Notes under the pieces: model-generated
What the model was told of the DNA's origin: nothing
Database searches by the model: none
The model's input: the letters and a program-made list of their open reading frames with translations, nothing else
Position numbers and translations under genes: made by a program
Part shown: one piece after another, positions 34,050 through 46,049 of the stretch
Numbering within the stretch: position 1 is the stretch's first letter
How the letters are laid out: each line of letters starts with the position of its first letter
Source: Phyto melanocephala
Taxonomy: Eukaryota; Arthropoda; Insecta; Diptera; Rhinophoridae
Assembly: GCA_941918925.1 (NCBI GenBank)
Contig: OW799234.1
Location: 75,040,543 to 75,104,542 of the forward strand
Reading direction: 5' to 3'
Length of the DNA: 64,000 nt

Positions 34050-35055
34050 TAAGGGTGTCTCAGTAAGAATGCACTTTTTCGTAAAACTAAAACAAGTATT
34101 TTCTGAAATAGTTGTGTTGTAAAAAAGACATATTCTGATTTAGTACGGAACAAAATATCCGTCAAATGAACCTCACTGCTGTGATGACATGGAGTTAATC
34201 TGAAATTGTCAGTGACCTTTTCACAAAATATGGCTGTATCTTACCGATGACAAGTTGGAAATCGGGTTTAAGTTCAGGAACTGTTTCTGGCTTATTTGCT
34301 TTAGCCCGAGATTTCACAAAATAAAAAAAAAAAACACATGGCGTTAAATTACCTGATATGGGTGGCCAGTTTATATAAGAATTGTTTTAAATAATTTGTT
34401 CTGGTAATCATTGCTGTAACAAATGGATTGTTTCGTTCTCTTGGTGGCAGCTGGTGTTATCGTGCAGAACTTTGGCTTCCAGTTAAGGCCACCAGAGGTG
34501 CATTATCATGTTCCTATAACGAATGCTGTTCATTTTCACTAACATTTTTGAATCCTAAATGAGACAATTTCGAGTTTCCAGTCAGATGGCAATATGCGTC
34601 ATCGGAGAAGTTGACTTTTTTCGAAAAGTTTTTATTGACTTCACCTTGCTTTGAAATCTACTAAACGAATTGCCGGCACTTATCATGGTCTACTGGTTTG
34701 AGTTTCTTAGCAAACTGAGTTTTGTGCTCTTGAAAATTAAAGTTGTTAAGAACGATGACGATTTGATTTTATTTTTTTAAGGTTTCGTCTACACTCTCGT
34801 TTAAAATTGCACAGGAGTTCTACTGCCCATAATCAACAAAGTTTCTTAAAATTTTTTAATCATTCTTTGAATGGTGCACTTTCTTGACTGAAAAATCTTT
34901 GAGACTATCTTACGGCAAGCTTTTTTTTTTGTTTTTTCGTAAAGAGCTACCTTTTTAAATATCGGAATAAAAATTTGGAATAAACATTTCAGAGTTGCCA
35001 CTTGCAGAAAAAAATAACACTAAATAAATAAAGTGCATTCTTACTAGGACTATCT
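34050..35055 (-). pseudogene. Mariner-like transposase pseudogene with terminal repeats
   Basis: The terminal repeats CAGTAAGAATGCACTTT (34061) and TAGTAAGAATGCACTTT (reverse complement of 35035-35051) bound about 1.0 kb. The minus strand reads LKPVDHDKCRQFV, then NKNFSKKVNFSDDAYCHLTG with the first catalytic Asp. VLHDNTSCHQENETIHLLQQ with the second and NWPPISGNLTPCVFF at the third follow. The end reads NKPETVPELKPDFQLVIGKI, then VHLTDILFRT. The third Asp (normally RSCDLTP) reads GNL, and multiple frameshifts are present. The helix-turn-helix part is barely visible. Confidence 0.8.
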
Positions 35056-35129
35056 TTGGTTTACTTATATGTATATGTATAATTATATGACGCAAAAATT
35101 TAATTTTCATTGCTGACAGGGTAGCTGCG

Positions 35130-35130
<1 letters not shown>

Positions 35131-35161
<31 letters not shown>

Positions 35162-35165
35162 TGTT
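35131..35165. repeat. (ATGT)n microsatellite
   Basis: About nine ATGT units in a row, directly visible. Confidence 0.95.
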
Positions 35166-36964
35166 TATATGTATTTACAACTCCCATATAAATAAGTACA
35201 ACAATAATAATTTCGTGTTAAAGCATAGAATTCTTGCTAAACATGACGCTTAATGTATGCACGAATGTAAAATATTATTAAAAATATTATACAACTGTGT
35301 TCAAATAAGTAGAAGTGCAGATGAAATATTTTTTAAATTAGTAGGTATCTGATTTTTTTAAAAAGTGCTGCAATTATATACAACCTAATAAATATTCAGT
35401 ACTAATATTTTTTTAGTAAAATAAAGTTTTTATTTGAGTTTTGTAAAAAAAGTTGCAAACAGGCAGTCAGGCAAACGGAATTATTCCTGAAATTGCTAAT
35501 GCGTTTGTCAGCCAATGTCATGTACTTTTAAATGGGTGTGGAACTATTGATTATATTTATGGGTGATGTTACAAACCTTTTCAAATTTTTCAACATTTTT
35601 AATTGCTCAATTCACAACCTGCCGTAGGATTTGTAGGGTGTAAGAAATTCACTTCTCCATACTTTAGAAAACGGCGAAAATACTTACTTTTCCAGCTTAG
35701 TATTATGTTTTTATACGACATTGTATAAACTGAGGTAAAATTGTTGTAAGTTATTAAATTATTTAACAAAATGTGTACAATAACGACGACGTACAACTTC
35801 TACGACAGCCTGTGAATTGAGCAAATATTTTTCTTTCCAACAATTATAAAATTTTAAAGACAGCTATTCTCCAGAATATGTTAGCAAGCGAACATCTAAC
35901 AGTTACCAACATTTTAAATTCAAAAAGTTGTTTTGAAGGGAACCCCAACCTACTTTCACATTACATTTATAGTCTTTCGTAAATCACTTCTATTATTTTT
36001 TATACCACTGTAGGTATATACATACTTACATATGAAAATGTACGTTTTTACATCCGCATGCCTATTTAATGGTCACAAAATTGTGACAATTTTAATAGAC
36101 ATTTCTAATTACTTTTAGACATTTGATTTTTATAGTCTCTTTAAATTTTCGTGCAATATTTTTGTTTCTCTCCTATTCGAAAAACTACAAGTACAATTTC
36201 GCAAATGTAGGTATTACATTTATTTATAGTACGATTATATTGCCATACATTTTGAAACATTATTTTATATGTATGTATTTGCTATATTTTTGTTTATTGC
36301 TTATGTACGGAAAGGCAGGAGCTGGAGTCACGTCGAATGAGGGACAGAATGTGTTTCTGTTTCAGAGAGAGAAACTTGATGACTGAATGCTAGAGAAGAA
36401 GACTCTGATTGCAGTTGAAAACCAATTATTTGGTTTGTTTTAAATTTAATGGCTCATAAAAGTAGAGAAACGCTTATACTATGCTAAAATATAATAAATG
36501 AACATAACCTTAAAACCAGAGAATAAAAGCGACAGAACAACATGATTTTATTATCATTCAACTAAAGTACTATTTTCACCCAAAAAACACTATCATTCCA
36601 CATCTCTGAATTAATCAACATTACAAAAACATATAAAATTGTATTGTAAACTTGTATTGTAAATTCCAAACAAAAAGAAAACAATTGTTCGATTCACAAT
36701 CTCGTAGTACATTATATAACATCTATTGAGATACAGTTTTAGTTTATTTGCTTTTGAAGACAATTTCCTTTGTTTTGGTTGTATCATTGTACTGTTAAAC
36801 GTTAATTGATATTAAACGTCAGGTGTATAAAAATCAGGAGTGGGAAAGTTGTTCTAATCTTAATTCTGCTGAGCTACAAAAAAAGTTTTAGAAAAATCTT
36901 TAGTTCAAAATTTTAGCAAAGTCAAAAAAAATCAACAAAACATTTAGTTAAAAATTTATTATAT
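35166..36964. other. No recognisable feature
   Basis: AT-rich. An 87-codon plus-strand frame at 36123-36386 is hydrophobic with no family signature and is not called. Confidence 0.45.
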
Positions 36965-37373
36965 GTGACCTTCTCCGAGAAAAGGGACCTAGTGTGTCGA
37001 AAAACGGGTTTGGTACCTAAAAGGGTGTAGAATAAGATGAAGTGAGTTAAATTTCTGATAAAAATTTATTTACCCCATATAACACACACAAAACGAACAT
37101 TGGTTGGGGCTTAAGAATCAAGTTCAAGATCATAAAAAACAGAGCAGCAATAATAGCAAAGTTATTGTCAGACTTAAAGCGAAAACAATATGTCACCACA
37201 CACGCATGACGTCATCAAAGTCGGCATCCAATCATAACTAACCACACCAAATCGCATCTCCCAACTGAAGGTGTGTTCACAGTGATAATGCGTTATAAAA
37301 CTTTAAATGCGTTTTTTTTTTTTCAAAACTTCATTTTCACACACTAGGTCCCTTTTCTCGGAGATGGTCACAT
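36965..37373. mobile_element. MITE with GACCTTCTCCGAGAAAAGGG termini (copy 2)
   Basis: A 409-bp element, inverted relative to copy 1 (7168-7586). The left terminus is GTGACCTTCTCCGAGAAAAG and the right, reverse complemented, GTGACCATCTCCGAGAAAAG. Interior text is shared with copy 1, for example CCTAAAAGGGTGTAGAATAA against TTATTCTACACCCTTTTAGG. ATAT on the left and right may be part of the target. Confidence 0.88.
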
Positions 37374-37701
37374 ATGTTTATTATTTCGGAAGCAAGAAAA
37401 TCCCACTATAATTTTTTTTGATTCTACAAAAATTTTCATTATCCATCCCGGTATGAATTAAATACAACATTTTAATGAAATGTGAAACGAAACGGTATTG
37501 TTATAGAAAATATGTTAATAGAAATTTCCAACTACAAGCATGCAACACTGTAAACACAAACAAAAATAGTACCTATAGTAAATTGAATTAATGTTGGAAA
37601 CTTATAGGAAAAAATTACTCAAATCACAACCCTTTAGTGTGTTTTGTATCGTATAGAAAATAAAAGTTTTGCTTTATTTACTTGTGAACAGAGTTTATGT
37701 T
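37374..37701. other. No recognisable feature
   Basis: AT-rich spacer. Confidence 0.5.
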
Positions 37702-38252
37702 ATACTAGAAAAGCCCGGCGCGCGTTGCTATGCCCCTTAATAAATAAAAATGCATTCTGAATTTAAATCGAATATCAAAAAGCTAAAAATTATAATTTTT
37801 TTTTTATTGGGCGTGGCACTGCCCAGTTTTCTAATCACGAAACTGTATAGTTATGACAGCTCAATATGTGTGCAAAGTTTCAGAAAAATCGGTGAAGGTC
37901 GATTAGCTGAAAATGATAACTTATTTCTTATGGGCGTAGCTCTGCCCACTTTTCTAATCACGAAATTGTTAAGTCATGACAGCTCAATATGTTTGCAAAG
38001 AATAATCAGTTCAGTGCAAGTACCTCAAAATTATAACTTTTTTATGGGCGTGGCCCGCCCACTTTTCTTATCACGAAATTATAAAGTCATAACAGCTCAA
38101 TATGTGTGAAAATTTTCAGAAAAATCAGTCAAGTGCAAGTTGCTAAAAATAATAACGAATTTTTTGTGGGCGTGGCCCCGCCCACTTTTTTACAGTTTCG
38201 GAGTCTATAGCTAACATACACACACAGAGTTTCACTTTTATATATATAGATT
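37702..38252 (+). mobile_element. Non-autonomous element with about four 117-bp tandem monomers
   Basis: It starts ATACTAGAAAAGCCCGGCGC and ends TTCACTTTTATATATATAGA. The middle holds monomers, each opening with a GGGCGTGGC..GCCCACTTTT motif (about 37809, 37932, 38045, 38166). AATCACGAAATTRTAAAGTC, CAGCTCAATATGTGTG and TTCAGAAAAATCRGTSAAG follow in each. Elements with an ACTAG...CCCGG head and a TATATATAGAT tail are common in insects. I cannot place this one in a superfamily. A 119-codon frame here is only translation through the monomers. Confidence 0.7.
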
Positions 38253-39183
38253 AAACGTCAAGCAACAATTCGTATCTATCATATTTCTGCAGAGTAGCAA
38301 AAGGAACTTTTAAATAAGTCTGTGTAAAGCTTTTTAGCAAAGTTAAACAAAACACAACAAAACTATTTATTATAAAAATAGTACAGATTTTTTAATTAAG
38401 TAGCAAATAATGAAAGTTTTATTTTCTAATTTGACAAAAAGATTAAGTTCCAATGCCTGTATAAATTAAAAAAATATATATTTAAAAATATATGAATTAA
38501 AATTGTATTGTTATATAAAATGTTTTGATAAAAATTTCCAATAACAAGCATACAATACTGTAAACACATAAAAAACAGTACCAATAGCACATTACAACAA
38601 GAATTGTGAACTACGCTAATATTAATACAGGGCTGTGCAGGTTAAAGAGTTGTGATTTTAACATTGTAGACCTAATTGAAATTTAAATAAATAAATCTAA
38701 ATCATTTTTCTGGCTACAAACAAAATTACTCATGATGATTTCAGAAGAGATTATTTACACATACGAAATGTCAGTTTTGCGATCCACATGCAATTGCGTA
38801 CTTATGTCTGTAAAAATTGTCATTTTACAGATGGTGTATAATTTTCGCTTTTAGAAAAACTATATGATAGTTATATAATAACTCCTGATGTAACCTCTGA
38901 TTGTTGACGGCCGCTAGCGGCTTCTATGTTTTATTTTAATTTACAATTGTTGAGATAAAAAAACTCATATTTTAACTAAAATTAACTAATATTAAGTATA
39001 GAAACATATCAGTAATGGTTTGTTATTTAACTGTACATAGTACCACATCCGAGAGATTAAATCACATTTTTTTAACAGAACTTTCTAGAATCAAATTGGA
39101 TATCATTTGGCACAATATTAAAAAAGACAATGTTTAGTTCTATTGGTTTAATGTATCCCTTTTTAATAGACTCAAATCATTTT
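38253..39183. other. No recognisable feature
   Basis: AT-rich. GTTGACGGCCGCTAGCGGCT (38902-38921) contains a short palindrome without wider context. Confidence 0.5.
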
Positions 39184-40289
39184 TATACCCGCCACCAAAA
39201 AAATGGTGGGGGTATATTCATTTTGTCATTCCGTTTGTAACACATCGAAATATCCATTTTAGACCCCATAAAGTATATATATTCTGAATCAGGGTTTGAT
39301 TTGATGACGATCTAGCTATGTCCGTCCGTCTGTCCGTCTGTTGAAAGCACGATAGAGGTCGCACCGAAATAGCTAGGGTGCTCAAATTTTTCTTATAGAC
39401 AAGGTTTGTTTGGTATTGAAAATAAGCTAAATCGGAATATTAGGAAGAGAGTTATAGCTCAAAAAGCAAGAGTAGGTCGAAAAAACCGTGTCCTACGAAC
39501 ATCGAATAAAATGGAATTGTGTCCAAACGGATTAACGTAGACTCATAAAACTTCGAATATATATTTCCTGAGTGAAAACAATATTTTTCCCTGAAATATA
39601 TCTAAATCTATGCATTAGGAGAGGAGTTATCGATCAAAATGTACGAAAATTTATACCGCACAGTGTATTTTTCGGTTTATTTAAAAACAAAAACATCATA
39701 AAAGCAACAAAATTAGATGTACGACTCTGAAATTTTGCACACTTTGCTTTTTGGTGAGACGCTTTTTTGTAACGGAAAATCAATGTGCCACGCCCACTTT
39801 TACGCCCACCTCCCATATAACGATTTACCCAAAATTCATATAATTTCTCTATTAATATAGATTTTGGAATAATAAAGGGCTACGTTGAAGCACCTTAGTT
39901 GTACTCATTCGCAAAAATAACTTTGACATGCCTACTAGAACGCCCACTTATCACGTTATCTAGCGTTAATGAAATTTAAAAGCTCATAAAACCGTTAAAA
40001 TTAGAGGTATGATGATCAAATTTGCTACGTATATCCTTCTAATCAATGTTGTTGTTGTGCCAAAAAGTTTAGGTGACACACCCACTTTAACGCCTACCTC
40101 CCATATAACGGTTTATCTTAAATTCATGTAATTTCTCTATTGACAAAGTTTTTGGGAAAATAAAGGACTATATTGAAATATCTAAGTTGTTTTTATTAGC
40201 AGAAACTTTATTGACACGCCTACTTTAACGCCCACTTTCATTGAAAGACTACATTGACAAAAGCATTTTAGTAGCATATCGAAGTTATA

Positions 40290-40616
40290 AAGGGTGGTTA
40301 AATTTTAAGGGCTGATGTTGTTTTTAAATAACACACAAATTATTTAAGAAATTATTATCATTTCTTTTTATAATTATAATATTTGTATGGTTCAATTATG
40401 CATTTAACAAAATATCGGCCAAATGGCCCCCCCATCCTTGGCGCCACTCCTCTATCTGATAGTCCAAATTTTCAATGACAATGTTGATGCTCAATTGTTG
40501 GGCATGATGATGAGTAGAGGTTGACTATCGCAAAAACCAGCAGTGGTTCCCATTCAATGAACTAAGAAGGCATTCACAGACTTTATAAAATTGGCCCTTA
40601 CAATTTAGCCACCCTC
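40290..40616 (-). mobile_element. Embedded mariner derivative, shortened
   Basis: TA-flanked termini AAGGGTGGTTAAATTTTAAG (40290) and, reverse complemented, AGAGGGTGGCTAAATTGTAA (40616) enclose 327 bp. The AQQLSINIVIENLDYQIEEW coding segment remains on the minus strand (about 40440-40500). The EQR helix-turn-helix part found in the 16568 copy is deleted. Confidence 0.75.
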
Positions 40617-40659
40617 TACAAAGAAAGTGATACATATTTTTATATTATTATCACACGGT

Positions 40660-40965
40660 GATTCAAAATATACATTCTGAGCATTTTGCTAAAACGGGAA
40701 ATTTATTAGTAAGATTTTGATTCTTAAACTTCTATAACATTTTGCTTTTAAAAGATTTTCAAACGAAATAAGTTTTGTATAATTTTTAAATTTGTTAGCC
40801 ATTAGTACATGAATATAAATTGTTTATAATGTTTAGAGATAATTTTTTTTTACTTATGTCAAAATTTTCCTAAATTCCCATTTTTAATAGAGCATAACTT
40901 CAGGAGAACATAAGATAACAAATAAAATTAGCACTATTTCTTAGATAAAACTTTCCTCTTAAATT
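40660..40965 (+). repeat. Dispersed repeat with GTGATTCAAAATA end (copy 1)
   Basis: GGTGATTCAAAATATACATT, GAGCATTTTGCTAAAACGGG and the following 250 bp recur inverted at 52985-53285. It is non-coding. Both copies lie beside GGCCCTTAAAATTTAACCAC-type mariner termini, so it may be the interior of a second mariner-derived family. Confidence 0.65.
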
Positions 40966-41109
40966 CATGTAAATTCTCTATGAATAAAGATTTTGGAATA
41001 CTAAAGGACTATATTGAAATATCTAAGTTATGTTTATTAGCAGAAACTTTATTGACACGCGTATTTTAACGGCCACTTTCATTGAAAAATTAAATTTACG
41101 AAAACATTT

Positions 41110-41706
41110 TTCTAGCATACCGAAGTTTTGAAAAAAATTATTATGAAATTATTATCATTTATTTTTATAACGATAATATTTGTATGCTTCAATTATGTAT
41201 GGAACAAAATATCGGCCAAATGGCCCCCCCCAATCTAGGCGGCACACCTCGATCCGATAGTCCATATTTTCAATGACACTGTTGATGCTCAATTGTTGGG
41301 CACGTTGATGAGTCGAGGTTGCTTGCTCTTTTGCCACGTTATCGTGAAAAACAGCAATGTTTCCCATTCAACGAACTAAGATGGCATTCACAGATTTTCT
41401 AACATTTTATACAGACTTGTTTTGCAGAAATTTAAATATTTTTTACAATTCTCCCGATTGTGGACGAATTCGAACGATTTTGTTGACCAAAAGAATCACG
41501 AAGTGCACAAAATGCATTTTGATTTGAACGCCCATTTTTATAAAAATCTTTAATATTTAAAAGCGTCTCTCGATTGCGTATCTTTCCACGGTTCAAATTG
41601 AGTTAGTCTGAGATTGAGAAATGTCAAATGAAATGCAAGAAAAAAGTTGAAGTTTAGGTGTGGTTCACCTTCAACATGGGCCCTTAAAATTTAACCACCC
41701 TCTTCA
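41110..41706 (-). mobile_element. Embedded mariner derivative with longest DNA-binding domain remnant
   Basis: The right terminus GGCCCTTAAAATTTAACCAC is at 41680-41699; the left terminus is eroded. The minus strand encodes NAFCALRDSFGQQNRSNSST-like text (41440-41530). MGNIAVFHDNVAKEQATSTH then RAQQLSINSVIENMDYRIE follows (41250-41367), the linker and second helix-turn-helix of a mariner transposase. The catalytic core is absent. Confidence 0.7.
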
Positions 41707-41847
41707 AAGAAAGTGATACATATTTTATTATAAAAAGATTATTCTATAGCGATTAACAAAATAATAAATATTGTGCCTTAAATGTACACAAAATTGGTGG
41801 TGGGTATAAAAGATTCGGCACAGCCGAATATAGTGCTCTTACTTGTT

Positions 41848-42222
41848 GGATTTAACTTACTTCTCTAAATGATTTACTTTCATAATATTCTGATGTTCGG
41901 TTTTAAAATTGTTTCTCTATTTTGTTTCTTAGATTATTACTACCTCCATGCAAAAGTTAAAAAAATATTTTGTGTCAATTTGTTATAAAATTATTAATTT
42001 TGTAAGTGAATGTTTTGATGTATTTTAAACAAATTTATCGGAGTTTCTTATTACTTGTTAGGGTGCTTTGCTTTTTACACGACGACATACTTTGTTGTAT
42101 CTACTTTATTGAATATCGACGTCCACATTACGTAACATTTGTTGCAAAACCTTCAAGTTTTCTGATAAAGGTGAAAAAGAAATGGGAAAAGGTACAATAT
42201 TTTATGTACATGCAATTCTCTT
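41848..42222. other. No recognisable feature
   Basis: AT-rich spacer between two mini-me copies. Confidence 0.5.
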
Positions 42223-43089
42223 TATACCCTTCACCAGTGATGCTCAAGGGTATATATAGCTTTGTCATTCCGTTTGCAATTTCTACAATTTTCATTTCCG
42301 ACCTCATAAAGTATATATTTTCTGGAAGTTTGTAAATAGAGTAGTTTATTAAGCCCTGACCGTCTGCCCGTCTGTCCGTGTGTTGGTTGAAATCCAATTT
42401 TAGAAGCAACTGTATGTTTCTCAGATCTGTGTATGGTATTAATCTTTTGGAAATATCCCGGAAAAAATCGCTGTTGAAATTCAGCACAATTGCCCCATAT
42501 ATTTCGGAGATATAAGCAAATAAACGCGACTGCCTCTGTTTTTTCCCATATTTTTACCACCAAAATTAAAATTTTTCAGCCATAGAATAATTTTTAGGTA
42601 CCTTTTCTACTATTTGTAAATATATTATACCTCTGGAGATATTTGTGAATAATTTTAGATAAATCGGGCTCTAATCGGTAAAGTTAGAGGCAAAACCATA
42701 TTATTTTAAATTATATATTTTAAAAATTTACAAATTAAAACAATTTTTTTCAGCTTCCAGACAACCGAGAGAGTCAATATTGGTATCATCTGAAAGGACT
42801 AGCGCAATATAAGGCACTATAAAAAAATTTAAATACATGATGGCTGCTACTACAAAATGGCGAACAATAAATTTATATATGGGCCATATCTGATATTTTA
42901 AAATGAAAACTCCTTCACCCCCACAATATTGGCATTAAAGGAAAAGGCTTGACCAGTATAATATCAAATTATTAAAAAATGTAAAAACCAAGATCGCGTC
43001 TAAAACAAAATGGCGGAACAAAATTTGTTAACCCCATCAATGTGGGTACCAAATGGGTTTGACGGCCGAATATAGCACTTTTACTTGTT
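42223..43089 (-). mobile_element. mini-me/DINE-1-like element, subtype C
   Basis: It starts TATACCCTTCACCAGTGATG, with GGGTATATATAGCTTTGTCA, the core ACCTCATAAAGTATATATTT (42301) and a GTCY run (GTCTGCCCGTCTGTCCGTGT, 42362-42381). It ends GGCCGAATATAGCACTTTTA (43063-43082). Open frames of 110-119 codons on the minus strand overlap the conserved core and are not genes. Confidence 0.75.
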
Positions 43090-43207
43090 TGTTCTTCTCT
43101 TTGGCTAAGAAGTTTGCTCTATGAAGGCTTAACTAGTTTCAAAAAAGAATGTGCAAAAGTTTGGCAACAAATGTTTCTCATATGAACAAGGACATAACAA
43201 GCTTTTA

Positions 43208-43460
43208 TATCTGTGGCTTGGAGCTGAAAGGGCCAATGTCAAAATATTTACTTTTAAGAAAATTGCAATTAAACTTTAACTTTTATAGGTGCTTTCATAG
43301 TGATATTGGCCAGCATTTTATTTATGAAGCTGTTCTGGGTTAAGTATGACTTTAGCTGTTTTACCATAATGAAATAGTGCAAGAAAACAAATCTAATGCA
43401 ATGATTAACTCAAAAGAGCAAAAAAGTGACATTGGCCCTTTTAGCTCCAAGTCACAGATA
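43208..43460. mobile_element. MITE, family with CTGTGGCTTGGAGCT termini (copy 2)
   Basis: Left TATCTGTGGCTTGGAGCTGA and right (reverse complement) TATCTGTGACTTGGAGCTAA repeat the design of copy 1 at 5787. The interior, with AAATATTTACTTTTAAGAAA and GGTGCTTTCATAGTG, is nearly identical. This copy has 22 extra bp, including AATGAAATAGTGCAAG, absent in copy 1. Confidence 0.85.
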
Positions 43461-45978
43461 AGTATTCGCCCGCTACTATTGACATGGTAGTTTGTGCAAT
43501 AGTTCTTTGGCCTTTGATTTTAAAAGTTCACTCTCAATGTGCAATTAAAAAAAAAATGATTTGGTGTTTAAAATATGCAATAGCGTTGTTTGCAACTGCA
43601 TATTATTTAAAATTATTTTTTTAATGCCATCTGTATGTCAATGTTAGTATAATCCTTAAAAATTTATTAAATTTTTGACATTTACCCCCTGCTTTACATT
43701 GTTGGCTATTTTGCCGAAAGTCGAAAAATTAAAATTTATTAATTTAATATAAAAAAAATCGGTTTAATTGGATATACAAAAACGACTTTGTGCAAACTAA
43801 ACTGGAGGACTGAGCTGTTTTAGCTATTTACCTATCTCTCCGATAATATTTCTTAATTTTTGTGATACTAAAATTATATTAATTATATTTATATGTATGT
43901 AATGTGGCCATATTATGTGTTTTTAACTGTCTCTTTATCGTTTATTCTTATGTACTTTTTTTCTCTTATTTGGATTTTTGTTTCCTTACTCGTACAACAA
44001 TTAAAATGATCAGGTATGGTGTTAAATAAGACTTTTTTTCTTAAAAAGTTTTACACTTGTTTTTTTTTTACCCATTTTTTATTTATTTTTTATTTTATAG
44101 TTAATTTTAGTTGATTTTAGAGAAACTCATTAAAATTTTTCCTTTTTCTCATGTGTCTTCTTCTTTATGGAATCAAGCAATGGAGAGGTGTGGCTTGTTA
44201 TAAGATGTCTCTGGTTTTATTTGCTGATGGATATTTTTGCTCTTCTTATTAAATAATCAATTATTTATGTTGTCTGTAAAGTAATGAAAATAAAAATATT
44301 TGGATTTTATTAATATTAACTTAAAATTTAGTTAAACTGAAGCAAAAAAAAAAACAAGTTTGTATCGAAAAATAAGGCTACAAGAAACTCCAATGAGCTG
44401 TACAAAAGCTGCCTATTCAACCTAATATTAAATTGCAAAACACTTGTACAAATACAATTAAAAAGTAGAAGTATAAATTAAACTTCCTGAGAGATTCATG
44501 TGACATTTTATTTAATTATGAACCCAATACTTCAGGAATCGATGCATGCAGCTTTGTTTAAAGAAATTAGTGAATTTGTATTCAAAAATTGTGTATATTT
44601 TTCAAAATATTAAAGGTTAATATTGTATAGTAAATTAAAATTTTTTAATATATTAAAATCTTGAACACGACACTTAGGAAGAACACTTTGAAAATGCAAT
44701 ACTAAGTGGGCTTTTTCACGATGAAAATAAAATTTCGAAAGTTTGTTTTTTCTAATTTAATTATAAACAATCTTTAAAAAAATCATTGACGTTTAAACGA
44801 ATACTTTGTTACTGCAACAACTCATGTTTGTTTTACATTTTACGTTTAATCTTAATGAGCCAAATTAGTGTAAAAAAAAATCAGAAAAAATCATGAACAA
44901 CACAAAACGTGTCTTTTTTATTACCCCGCTATCAACTTTCACCCCAACGTCGACAAACTAAATTAAGTCGTGAAGGGCAAACATGGTGAGCAGTCATCGT
45001 GTTAAAGCCCTATTAAAACACCTTGTGAATTCTCAAATTATGATATAAATTTTACAACAACAAACATTTGTTTGCAATGTAAATTTATTTTTGGCTTGTA
45101 TAAAGTATAAAAGTAGTCACTATTTTCCATCCTCTATACGATAATTATTTATTTTCTTTAAAATTTTACAAAAAAAAGTAATTTCACTAGACGACTGTGT
45201 TAACACACGATAGAATATGCGAGTCGTTACAATTAAACATCAATGACAACATTGATGAATGATATATTTATTTTTTTTTTTGGTACAATTTTTAAATTTG
45301 TGTTGCTATACTTTACTACCATCAATTTCGTTAAAATGTGTACATTAGTTAATCAAAGTAAAGCATCAATCATTCAAATCGTTATGTCTGCTGTAAGAAC
45401 AAAGATGATGTAAGAAAGGAAAGCCTGTAAAGATTTTACGCTGCGATACAAAGTAGATAAACAATAACATGTTTTATTTATGTTACAATTTATGTTAGCT
45501 GGTACATAACGGCGCCATACAAATTAAATAAAACAACAAAAAAAGCAAAATGACAAAGAGAATAAGAAAAAAATGAATAAGAGTACAAAAAAAAAAGTAA
45601 AAATAATAAACTCAAGTATTATGTTTTTTAGCAGATGGATGGGAAAAATTACTCACCTTTTTATAAGTGTTAAAAAATGCAATTTCTATTTCAAAAATTT
45701 GAAGAATTGATACATGTATATATTGAATGTACGGAAGTAGGAGTCAATATATGTAAATCATTTTCGTAATAGTAATCTTGTTAAAAATTATTTTTTTTAT
45801 TATTATTTATTAGGAAAAAAAATAAAAATATTATTAGCACTAAAAACTCGAAAAAAAAAATTTTACAAACGGAAAATACGCTAAATCTACATCAATAAAT
45901 TTTATATAATTTTTTAATTCACATAAATTTTTACAAAAAAAAAAAAATTTTTTTTAAGCACTTGCAATTACGAAACAC
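43461..45978. other. Mostly featureless; SINE tail fragment at about 44380-44425
   Basis: CAATGAGCTGTACAAAAGCT, then GCCTATTCAACCTAAT, resembles the 3' end of the SINE at 60274 (AAGTGAGCTGCACAACAGCT, GCCTGTTCTACCTAAC). It may be a 5'-truncated copy. Otherwise the stretch is homopolymer-rich AT DNA. A TACTCACCTTTT at 45651 would be a donor on the minus strand but has no recognisable exon. Confidence 0.4.
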
Positions 45979-46049
45979 TAAGGGCCATTATGACAACTTG
46001 CCGCTAGTTAAAGGCAGGATTCTGTCGGACCGATATATAATGGCCCTAA
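45979..46049. mobile_element. Tiny (71-bp) MITE
   Basis: CTAAGGGCCATTATGACAAC at the left and, reverse complemented, TTTAGGGCCATTATATATCG at the right share AGGGCCATTAT. The whole piece is GC-richer than the surrounding A/T runs. Length and termini fit a minimal palindromic MITE. Confidence 0.6.

Larger units (their letters stand above)
39184..41847 (-). mobile_element. Composite of two mini-me subtype A copies
   Basis: It starts TATACCCGCCACCAAAAAAA with core and GTCY run, like the 14867 copy. It passes through the repeat array into a mariner derivative (40290-40616), then about 300 bp of another repeat (40660-40965). It then re-enters the subtype A sequence before the mariner block (about 40965) and runs through a second mariner derivative to TATAGTGCTCTTACTTGTT at 41847. 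The order suggests recombination or nested insertion between two copies. Confidence 0.7.

Noticed and set aside
37750..38109. 119-codon open frame
   Set aside because: It is translation through tandem monomers; the repeated LFLMGVALPTFLITKL-like text mirrors the DNA repeat and is not a protein family.
42128..42563. Two overlapping 110-119-codon minus-strand frames
   Set aside because: They overlap the core and GTCY run of a mini-me copy and disagree with each other in frame.
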